Source of the DNA: Calothrix sp. NIES-2100
Lineage (GTDB): Bacteria; Cyanobacteriota; Cyanobacteriia; Cyanobacteriales; Nostocaceae
Direction of reading: 5' to 3'
Length of the DNA stretch: 64,000 nucleotides
Assembly: GCF_002368195.1 (NCBI RefSeq)
Contig: NZ_AP018178.1
Location: 4,436,721 to 4,500,720 of the forward strand
Positions 1 to 7,584 of the stretch are shown one piece after another. The position numbers were made by a program, and so were the translations under genes. Below the pieces are notes generated by a model, which did no database searches, was not told the origin of the DNA, and worked only from the letters and a program-made list of their open reading frames with translations. Numbering within the stretch: the first letter of the stretch is position 1; every line of letters starts with the position of its first letter.

Positions 1-1
1 A

Positions 2-145
2 GATACCAATAGCAGCTTTCATCAAAGTAATTTAACAGTTGGTCAATCGACATTTGCAGGTGCTGCTGGCGCTGGTACTGTTACCTTGGTTAATGCTCAA
101 GATATCTTCAGCCAAGCTGGACAAGCATTGACTGTTGGTAACTAA
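2..145 (+). CDS. C-terminal end of an unidentified protein (5' end outside window)
   Basis: An open frame enters from the left edge and stops at TAA 143-145, giving 47 residues ending ...ALTVGN. The segment is rich in Gly, Ala, Ser and Thr and has no Cys or obvious motif. It is followed by a convincing terminator-like hairpin, which supports a real gene end. Short Gly/Ala-rich cyanobacterial proteins such as bacteriocin-like precursors look similar, but the part seen is too short to assign a family. No function is proposed. Confidence 0.55.
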   Translation, partial: DTNSSFHQSNLTVGQSTFAGAAGAGTVTLVNAQDIFSQAGQALTVGN

Positions 146-205
146 TTTATTCGCTAATAATCGATAAATTTTCATTGCTAATTGATTTCTCCTCTCCACG
201 CTAAC

Positions 206-250
206 CTACCTCTGTTTGAAATTAACTAAACAGGGGTAGATTTCTTTTAT
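206..250 (+). terminator. Rho-independent terminator-like hairpin
   Basis: CTACCTCTGTTT (206-217) pairs with AAACAGGGGTAG (228-239) around a 10-nt loop, with one G-T wobble. The tail ATTTCTTTTATC is T-rich. It lies 60 bp after the stop of the partial gene. Confidence 0.7.
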
Positions 251-334
251 CTTCATTGGCAGTCGGTGGGAAACTCCATCGCCTTGTGGGTAGAGTTTTT
301 CATTGTGGTCTAAATACATGAAAACTGCTGTAAA

Positions 335-496
335 CCTAATTTATGTGTCAAAAACCTAATTTACGAGTCGCAAAGTTGAAATACGAGTCAGAAACTAAGT
401 TTACGAGTTGTAAAGTTAATTTACGACTCAGAAACTAAGTTTACGAATCGCACAAGTTAACATACGAGTCAAAAACTTAATTTACAAGTCGCAAAC
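335..496. repeat. 21-bp degenerate tandem repeat, family A (copy 1)
   Basis: About eight imperfect units with a 20-22 bp period carry the core TTTACGAGTCGCAAA. The core is close to a palindrome (TTTRCGA-S-TCGYAAA). Variants include ACGAATCG, ACAAGTCG and ACGACTC. The block occupies much of the 550-bp gap before pflB. The same unit recurs at 30706-30918. Units are AT-rich and carry no open frame. The remaining 497-690 holds no recognisable feature except the pflB ribosome binding site GGGGGAA at about 680-687. Confidence 0.8.
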
Positions 497-696
497 TGCC
501 TTTCAGCTAAATGCAACTATTGCTACATATAAAAATTTAATTTTTGCCCAAAACCATCAAGGTTGCTACATCTCACTTGACTCATAAAAATTGAACACCT
601 AAAAAATGGGTTAATATCAAAATCGAATGTGCTACGTTATCCACAAACCAGATACCGCAGTCAATAATCAGCTTCATCAACTGGGGGGAATCTCAG

Positions 697-2925
697 ATGT
701 TGGCACAATGGCAAGGTTTCAAAAGTGGCAAATGGATAGAAGAAATCAATGTTCGTGATTTCATCCAAAAAAATTACACCCTTTACAGTGGCGATGAATC
801 TTTTTTAACAGGTGCAACTCCAACAACTCAAGCACTCTGGGAACAAGTCAAAGACTTAATGGCGGTTGAACGCGAAAAAGGCATTCTAGATGCAGATACA
901 GAAGTTGTTTCGACAATTACCTCTCATCAACCGGGTTATATTAACCGCGAACTTGAGCAAATAGTGGGATTGCAAACGGAAAAACCTCTGAAACGTGCGA
1001 TTATGCCTTTAGGTGGAATTCGCGTAGTGAAAGATGCATTAAAAGCTTACGGTTACGAAATCAATCCCCAAACTGCGGAGATATTTACCAAATACCGCAA
1101 AACCCATAACGATGGGGTATTTGATGGCTATACCCGCGAAATGCGCTTATGCCGCCACTATGGTATTATCACCGGATTACCAGACGCTTACGGACGGGGC
1201 AGAATCATTGGGGATTATCGGCGAGTGGCTTTGTATGGTGTTGATGCTCTCATCACAGACAAAAAAGCACAACTCACATCTTTAGAATTAGATGTCATCG
1301 ACGAAGCGACAATTCGCCTGCGGGAAGAAATTTCCGAACAAATCAAAGCACTGTTTGAATTGAAGACAATGGCTGGAAGCTACGGGTTTGATATTAGCCA
1401 ACCCGCAGCGACGGCGAAGGAGGCTGTGCAGTGGTTATATTTTGGCTACCTCGCAGCAGTTAAAGAACAAAACGGTGCGGCGATGTCTTTGGGAAGAGTT
1501 TCTACTTTTCTAGATATCTACTTTGAACGGGATTTACAACAAGGGAAAATCACCGAATCCGAACTGCAAGAACTCATCGATCATTTTGTGATGAAATTGC
1601 GCATGGTGAGATTTTTGCGGACACCCGACTACAATCAACTCTTCTCTGGCGATCCCACTTGGGTAACGGAATGTGTTGGCGGTGTGGGTGAAGATGGTAG
1701 ACCTTTGGTGACGAAAAATAGTTTCCGGATTCTGCATACTTTGTATAATTTAGGCGCAGCACCAGAGCCTAATTTAACGGTGTTGTGGTCGGAACACTTG
1801 CCAGATAACTTTAAACGTTTTTGTAGCAAAGTTTCAATTCATACTAGTTCAATACAGTATGAGAACGATGATTTGATGCGTTCATACTGGGGAGATGATT
1901 ATGCGATCGCCTGTTGCGTTTCCGCCATGCGCATTGGTAAGCAAATGCAGTTTTTCGGGGCGAGAGTTAATCTGGCTAAGTGTTTGCTGTATGCGATCAA
2001 CGGCGGTAAGGATGAAAATTCTGGCGAACAAGTTGCAAGTGCGATCGCACCGATCACTTCCGAATATCTGGATTACCAACAGGTGTGGGATCAGCTAGAA
2101 ATCATGATGGCGTGGTTGGCTAAGGCGTATATTAATACCCTCAACGTCATCCATTACATGCACGATAAATACTGCTACGAACGCATCGAAATGGCACTGC
2201 ACGATCGCGACATTCTCCGGACAATGGCTTGCGGGATTGCCGGGTTATCGGTGGTTACAGATGCTTTATCGGCAATTAAGTATGCAAAAGTCAAAGTTTT
2301 GCGGAATGAAGCCGGATTAGCCGTTGATTATGAAATTACCGGCGATTTCCCCAAATATGGCAATAACAACAATCAAGTTGATGAAATAGCGGTAAATTTA
2401 GTTACCACATTCATGAACGAACTGCGTAAACATCCAACTTATCGCCAAGCCACACCAACGCAATCAGTATTAACAATTACTTCCAACGTTGTCTACGGGA
2501 AGAAAACAGGTAACACACCCGACGGGAGAAAAGCCGGTGAACCCTTTGCGCCAGGTGCAAATCCTATGCATGGACGGGATAGTAAAGGTGCGATCGCTTC
2601 TTTAGAATCGGTAGCGAAAATTCCTTACCAATACGCACAAGATGGAATTTCCAACACATTCTCCGTTGTTCCATCGGCTTTAGGTAAGTTAGAAGTTGAT
2701 CAAATCAGCAACCTTGTGGGAATGTTGGATGGTTACTTCCATGATGGCGGACACCACATCAACGTTAACGTCCTGAAGCGGGAAATGTTACTTGATGCAA
2801 TGGATCATCCAGAGTTATATCCGCAGCTAACTATTAGGGTTTCCGGTTATGCGGTGAACTTTATTAAATTGACGCGAGAACAGCAGCTTGATGTGATTCA
2901 GCGGACATTCCACGACCGATTTTAG
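697..2925 (+). CDS. pflB: Pyruvate formate-lyase (formate C-acetyltransferase)
   Basis: Glycyl-radical enzyme that cleaves pyruvate with CoA to acetyl-CoA and formate under anoxia, in the cytoplasm. The 742-aa length fits the family (about 760 aa in E. coli). The catalytic cysteine pair is visible as ACCVSAM (Cys406-Cys407). The C-terminal radical loop RVSGYAV places the radical glycine at about residue 717. The start is supported by GGGGGAA about 10 bp upstream. The activase gene pflA follows on the same strand after a 640-bp gap, and adhE follows that, so the three form a fermentation cluster, although the gaps suggest separate promoters. A HIP1 octamer overlaps the codons just before the active-site cysteines. 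Identification is very secure. Confidence 0.97.
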   Translation: MLAQWQGFKSGKWIEEINVRDFIQKNYTLYSGDESFLTGATPTTQALWEQVKDLMAVEREKGILDADTEVVSTITSHQPGYINRELEQIVGLQTEKPLKRAIMPLGGIRVVKDALKAYGYEINPQTAEIFTKYRKTHNDGVFDGYTREMRLCRHYGIITGLPDAYGRGRIIGDYRRVALYGVDALITDKKAQLTSLELDVIDEATIRLREEISEQIKALFELKTMAGSYGFDISQPAATAKEAVQWLYFGYLAAVKEQNGAAMSLGRVSTFLDIYFERDLQQGKITESELQELIDHFVMKLRMVRFLRTPDYNQLFSGDPTWVTECVGGVGEDGRPLVTKNSFRILHTLYNLGAAPEPNLTVLWSEHLPDNFKRFCSKVSIHTSSIQYENDDLMRSYWGDDYAIACCVSAMRIGKQMQFFGARVNLAKCLLYAINGGKDENSGEQVASAIAPITSEYLDYQQVWDQLEIMMAWLAKAYINTLNVIHYMHDKYCYERIEMALHDRDILRTMACGIAGLSVVTDALSAIKYAKVKVLRNEAGLAVDYEITGDFPKYGNNNNQVDEIAVNLVTTFMNELRKHPTYRQATPTQSVLTITSNVVYGKKTGNTPDGRKAGEPFAPGANPMHGRDSKGAIASLESVAKIPYQYAQDGISNTFSVVPSALGKLEVDQISNLVGMLDGYFHDGGHHINVNVLKREMLLDAMDHPELYPQLTIRVSGYAVNFIKLTREQQLDVIQRTFHDRF

Positions 2926-2979
2926 GTTTGAGAACAGCCTAAAACCTACCTGTCTAAACAGTTAAAATGCTAGTTGATT

Positions 2980-3018
2980 ATATCCCCGACTTTCGAGAAA
3001 ATTCGGGGATATTGTTTG
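2980..3018 (+). terminator. Hairpin after pflB, probable terminator
   Basis: ATATCCCCGA (2980-2989) pairs perfectly with TCGGGGATAT (3003-3012), followed by TGTTTGG. The stem is strong and sits 55 bp after the pflB stop. The T tract is short, so the terminator call is moderate. Confidence 0.5.
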
Positions 3019-3048
3019 GGAAAGCGCACAAAAGCACTAAAAAATCAT

Positions 3049-3174
3049 GTTATACCGATTCAATTAATGAGGGTAATACCAATTTGAAAAAAGAATGCGA
3101 CAGATGGTAGGGAACACTGCCGTGCCCTCTAGAATATATTGATGTGTCGCAAACATTATTTGAATTGGTATAAC
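3049..3174. repeat. Palindromic miniature element with ATACCAATT-type ends
   Basis: GTTATACCGATTCAA at the left (from 3049) and TTGAATTGGTATAAC at the right (to 3174) form imperfect terminal inverted repeats. A second left copy, ATACCAATTTGAA, starts at 3076, and a further internal pair is GCGACA/TGTCGC. The centre contains TCTAGAATATATTGATGTG, which also appears in the conserved element next to the TPR-CHAT genes. There is no open frame of note. The rest of the 2926-3568 gap shows only AT-rich sequence. Confidence 0.7.
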
Positions 3175-3568
3175 ATATGGATTTTGGCAAAGTAAAGGGC
3201 GGGGAGACCCCGCCCCTACAGATTTTTTTCAAATTGTCATTAATTCATAATTTTTGGATATAGCGGTCAACTGTTAACAGTCAACAGCCACAACGGATAT
3301 TTTTCACAATTGATATAGAATTGCTAGATATTTAGCTTTTATCACTGACAAAAAAATTAAAATATGGTAAGTTTTTGAATTCAAATTCAGGTCACAATAC
3401 CCCTATTTTGATATATATCGAATGGGGATCATAGGAACCAAAATTTTATTTCTAAAATTGATTGTGTACAGCAGTCTATCCACACAAGTTCCTCACATTT
3501 GTTATCTATAACTCATAGATGAGAGGCAAAAGACAGGTTGATGGGTGCTGTCAAATTAGGTAAAATTC

Positions 3569-4372
3569 ATGCACAATCTAAAATTCCCAACTTTTACCAG
3601 CGAAAATTACAAGCTAGAAAATAGTCACATAGTTCCAGCAATTATTAATTCTGGCTATATACATTCAGTAGAAAGTTGTGGAACAGTTGACGGGCCTGGT
3701 ATTCGATTCGTAATTTTCACATCTGGTTGTCCGCTACGCTGTCTTTATTGCAGCAATTCTGATTGTCGTTATCTGGAACATGGAAAACAAACCAGTGTTG
3801 ATGAAATATTGACCGAAATTCAGAAGTATCAATCTTATATGAAATCTTCTGGCGGTGGTGTAACAATCACTGGTGGCGAACCATTAATGCAACCGGGATT
3901 TGTGCGAGAAATCTTTAAGCGTTGTCAAGAATTAGGGATACATACAGCGTTAGATACTTCTGGTTTTTGTGATTTAGAATCGGCGAAATCTGTACTAGAG
4001 TTTGTCGATTTAGTCCTGCTTGACATTAAATCATTTGACCCGGAAACTTACACTAAAGTTACAGGTCGTAAAATTGAACCAACATTAGCCTTAGCTAAAT
4101 ATCTCAATGTCATTCATAAGCCTGCTTGGATTCGATTTGTTTTAGTTCCCGGTCTCACTGATGACCCAGAAAATATTAGCGGTTTAGCTGATTTTATTGC
4201 CCCATTCAATAATGTGCAAAGAGTCGAAGTTTTACCATTTCATAAAATGGGGGAATACAAATGGCAGGAATTAGGGTTTGAATACTTATTGGCAGATACT
4301 CTTCCACCATCTCCAGAACAAGTACAAGCAACATTAGATATTTTTCGCAGTCGAGGAATATTTGCGATTTGA
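3569..4372 (+). CDS. pflA: Pyruvate formate-lyase activating enzyme (radical SAM)
   Basis: Radical SAM activase that abstracts hydrogen from the PFL glycine, using a 4Fe-4S cluster and S-adenosylmethionine. The CxxxCxxC cluster motif is SGCPLRCLYC with Cys54, Cys58 and Cys61. TITGGEP (GGE motif for SAM binding) follows. The protein has 267 aa, with about 30 extra residues before the usual start of homology (YIHSVESCGTVDGPG), so the true start could be internal; no strong Shine-Dalgarno decides this. The residues after the cluster read SNSDC instead of the common HNPD, adding a fourth nearby Cys. It lies between pflB and adhE on the same strand, which fits its partner enzyme. Confidence 0.95.
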   Translation: MHNLKFPTFTSENYKLENSHIVPAIINSGYIHSVESCGTVDGPGIRFVIFTSGCPLRCLYCSNSDCRYLEHGKQTSVDEILTEIQKYQSYMKSSGGGVTITGGEPLMQPGFVREIFKRCQELGIHTALDTSGFCDLESAKSVLEFVDLVLLDIKSFDPETYTKVTGRKIEPTLALAKYLNVIHKPAWIRFVLVPGLTDDPENISGLADFIAPFNNVQRVEVLPFHKMGEYKWQELGFEYLLADTLPPSPEQVQATLDIFRSRGIFAI

Positions 4373-4509
4373 GTAATCGGTGCAATCAAAATATTGGTGA
4401 TGGCTGTCATTAGTCATTGGTCATTTGATGCGATTGATGATTGATTCCTAATTGGATGAATGGCGCACGAGTGAAATATCTGTAGTAAATTCCGCAAGAG
4501 GATAAACAT

Positions 4510-7191
4510 ATGAAAGTTACCAATCTCGAAGAATTAGAATTACTTGTGCAACGGGTAAAAGCTGCACAGGCAAAATATGCCAATTACTCTCAAGAACAAG
4601 TTGATGTCATCTTTAAGAAGGCTGCATTAGCAGCTAACGCCGAACGGATTCCCTTAGCAAAATTGGCAGTTACCGAAACAGGTATGGGAATTGTGGAAGA
4701 TAAAGTAATTAAAAACCACTTTGCTTCCGAATTTATTTACAATAAATACAAACACGAAAAAACCTGCGGCATCATTGAAGAAGACCATACATTTGGTATT
4801 CAAAAAATATCAGAACCTGTAGGAATTGTTGCCGGAATTGTCCCTGTAACTAATCCGACAGCGACAACCATTTTTAAAGCCTTAATTGCTTTAAAAACAA
4901 GAAATGCAATTATTTTTTCACCCCATCCCAAATCAAAAAAATGCACTATGGAAGCAGCTAAAATTGTCCTGAAAGCGGCAATTGCGGCAGGTGCGCCAGA
5001 AGATATTATTGGTTGGATTGATGAGCCAACTGTAGAGTTATCTAAAGCTTTAATGCAGCATCCAGAAGTTAAATTAATTTTAGCTACTGGCGGGCCGGGA
5101 ATGGTACGCGCTGCTTATTCTTCCGGTCATCCATCTTTAGGTGTTGGTGCTGGTAATACTCCAGCGGTAATTGATAGTAGCGCCCACATTCAAACTGCTG
5201 TTAGTTCAATTTTGTTAAGTAAAACTTTTGACAATGGCATGATTTGCGCTTCCGAACAATCAGTTGTTGTCGTTGATGAGATTTACGCAAAAGTCAAGCA
5301 GGAATTTATCAGTCGTGGGGCATATTTTCTCAATGATGAGGAAAAACAAAAGCTGGGTCAGATAATTTTGAAAGAAGGCAGATTAAATCCGGCGATTGTC
5401 GGACAGTCGGTGGAGAATTTAGCTAGGTTAGCGGGAATTTCTCTATCCAATGACGATGCTTCCCCAGCACCAAAGGTTTATAAAGTCTTGATTGGTGAAG
5501 TGGAAACAGTAGCCGATAGTGAGGCTTTTGCATATGAGAAATTATCGCCAATTTTGGCTATGTATCGCGCCGCAACTTTCCCTGAAGCTGTCGAGAAAGC
5601 TGAACAATTAGTAGAATTTGGGGGATTGGGACATACATCGGTATTGTATACAAATCCCGCTAATCTGGATGATATTGCTTATTTTGAGAATAAGATGAAA
5701 ACAGGAAGAGTCCTGATTAATACTCCATCTTCTCAAGGGGCGATTGGGGATTTATATAACTTTAAACTTGACCCATCTTTAACTTTAGGTTGTGGGACTT
5801 GGGGAGGTAATACAATTTCCGATAACGTCACACCTCATCACCTAGTAAATATTAAAACGGTATCCCAACGGCGACAAAATATGTTGTGGTTCCGTGTTCC
5901 ACCCAAAGTCTATTTCAAATATGGGTGTTTACCTGTAGCTTTACGGGATTTAGTTGGGAAGGAACGGGCTTTTATTGTTACCGATAAACAATTATTTGAT
6001 TTAGGAATCGTCGATAAAGTCACCCAGGTGTTAGACGAAATTGGTGTGAAGCATGACGTATTCCACGATGTTGAACCTGATCCGACGTTATCTAATGTAA
6101 ATAAAGGATTGGCTTTACTCAGAAGCTATCAACCAGATGTGATTATTGCTATTGGTGGTGGTTCGCCAATGGACGCGGCTAAAGTCATGTGGTTGATGTA
6201 TGAACAACCCGATGTGGAATTTGAAGGTTTGGCGATGCGGTTTATGGATATCCGCAAGCGAGTTTATGAATTACCGCCTTTGGGACAAAAAGCCATCATG
6301 GTGGCGATTCCCACAACTTCGGGAACTGGTTCGGAAGTGACACCCTTTGCTGTGGTGACAGATGACAGCGTCGGCATGAAATACCCCTTAGCAGATTATG
6401 CCCTAACTCCGAATATTGCGATCGCCGATCCGGAACTCGTCGCCAATATGCCGAAAAAACTCACAGCATACGGTGGGATTGATGCTTTAACTCATGCCTT
6501 AGAATCCTACGTATCAGTAATGGCAAGCGAATTTACCGATGGTTTGGCGCTGCAAGCAATTAGATTATTGTTTAAATATTTACCCAGTGCTTACCAAAAT
6601 GGTGCCAATGACCCGAAAGCAAGAGAAAAGGTACATTATGCTGCGACAATTGCCGGGATGGCTTTTGCCAATGCCTTCTTGGGTATTTGTCACTCAATGG
6701 CACACAAACTCGGTGCTACTTTTCACGTTCCCCACGGACTGGCTAATGCTTTGATGATTTCCCATGTTATCCGCTATAACGCTACGGATATTCCCTTTAA
6801 GCAAGCAATATTTCCCCAATATAGATATCCTAATGCGAAAGATAGGTATGCGCAAATAGCTGACCACCTACATTTGGGTGGAAATACAGCCGATGAAAAA
6901 GTGGAATTATTGATTGCGGCGATTGAAAATCTCAAACAACAAATTGATATTCCGGCGACGATTAAACAGGCGTTGGGTGATGAAGATAAGGAGTTCTACG
7001 CCAAAGTAGAAGAAATGGCGGAACAAGCATTTGATGACCAATGCACGGGTGCAAATCCCCGCTATCCGCTGATGAAGGACTTGAAAGAGTTATATGTTTT
7101 AGCTTATCAAGGTTGTCGGATTGATGCGGTACTTTATCACAATACGCCGGAGTTTTTCGCCGGTGATGTGGGTGAAACGGTGGAGGTGTAG
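4510..7191 (+). CDS. adhE: Bifunctional aldehyde-alcohol dehydrogenase
   Basis: Converts acetyl-CoA to acetaldehyde and then ethanol, re-oxidising NADH. The 893-aa length matches the fused family (891 aa in E. coli). The N-terminal aldehyde dehydrogenase domain (about 1-440) carries the catalytic Cys246 in GMICASEQ. The C-terminal iron-dependent alcohol dehydrogenase (about 450-870) carries GGGSPMDAAK, PTTSGTGSEVTPF, and the metal ligands around GGIDALTHALE and CHSMAHKLGATFHVPHG. The start is preceded by AGAGGAT. It is third in the pflB-pflA-adhE series, 137 bp after pflA. Together they support mixed-acid or ethanol fermentation in darkness without oxygen. Codon use and HIP1 sites resemble the neighbours. 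Confidence 0.97.
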   Translation: MKVTNLEELELLVQRVKAAQAKYANYSQEQVDVIFKKAALAANAERIPLAKLAVTETGMGIVEDKVIKNHFASEFIYNKYKHEKTCGIIEEDHTFGIQKISEPVGIVAGIVPVTNPTATTIFKALIALKTRNAIIFSPHPKSKKCTMEAAKIVLKAAIAAGAPEDIIGWIDEPTVELSKALMQHPEVKLILATGGPGMVRAAYSSGHPSLGVGAGNTPAVIDSSAHIQTAVSSILLSKTFDNGMICASEQSVVVVDEIYAKVKQEFISRGAYFLNDEEKQKLGQIILKEGRLNPAIVGQSVENLARLAGISLSNDDASPAPKVYKVLIGEVETVADSEAFAYEKLSPILAMYRAATFPEAVEKAEQLVEFGGLGHTSVLYTNPANLDDIAYFENKMKTGRVLINTPSSQGAIGDLYNFKLDPSLTLGCGTWGGNTISDNVTPHHLVNIKTVSQRRQNMLWFRVPPKVYFKYGCLPVALRDLVGKERAFIVTDKQLFDLGIVDKVTQVLDEIGVKHDVFHDVEPDPTLSNVNKGLALLRSYQPDVIIAIGGGSPMDAAKVMWLMYEQPDVEFEGLAMRFMDIRKRVYELPPLGQKAIMVAIPTTSGTGSEVTPFAVVTDDSVGMKYPLADYALTPNIAIADPELVANMPKKLTAYGGIDALTHALESYVSVMASEFTDGLALQAIRLLFKYLPSAYQNGANDPKAREKVHYAATIAGMAFANAFLGICHSMAHKLGATFHVPHGLANALMISHVIRYNATDIPFKQAIFPQYRYPNAKDRYAQIADHLHLGGNTADEKVELLIAAIENLKQQIDIPATIKQALGDEDKEFYAKVEEMAEQAFDDQCTGANPRYPLMKDLKELYVLAYQGCRIDAVLYHNTPEFFAGDVGETVEV

Positions 7192-7238
7192 GGTAATATC
7201 AATTCCCATAATTTTGGCGACATATAAATGATGATTAA

Positions 7239-7460
7239 GGGCACAACATTGTTCACCTGTGTCAACTTAACGTGAAACCCTTGCCAGGATGTGATTTGAT
7301 ACAAAATCACGTACCATCAAGATCCGCGCTACCCCACCCCAGTTTTGCTGACGCAAAACGTCCCCTCCCCGTTTACGGGGAGGGGATTGAGGGGTGGGGT
7401 AAAATGCCTGTGGAATAAGCGTTTTGACTTAAGTTGACACCAATGAACAATGTTGTGCCC
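7239..7460. repeat. Nested palindromic miniature element (32-bp terminal inverted repeats)
   Basis: The left arm (7239-7270) contains GGGCACAACATTGTTCA and GTGTCAACTTAA. The right arm (7429-7460) contains their exact complements TTAAGTTGACAC and TGAACAATGTTGTGCCC. Inside lies a second palindromic cassette (about 7330-7401) bounded by ACCCCACCCC and GGGGTGGGGT. The same cassette is found at 44119 and 48795. No open frame spans it. It fills most of the gap between adhE and mutS. Confidence 0.8.
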
Positions 7461-7584
7461 CTACCTAATTTGTGGGTTTGTTGTTGGAAATTGGTATTAT
7501 TTTGAACCGCCAAGAACGCCAAGGGCGCAGAGAAAATAAGAGATTGGATGTTTCAGAGAAGATTTTTCCCCTAGCCCCTAGCCC

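Noticed and set aside
335..496. CRISPR array
   Set aside because: Repeats are directly adjacent with no spacers of their own and no cas genes nearby; the same applies to the other 21-bp arrays.
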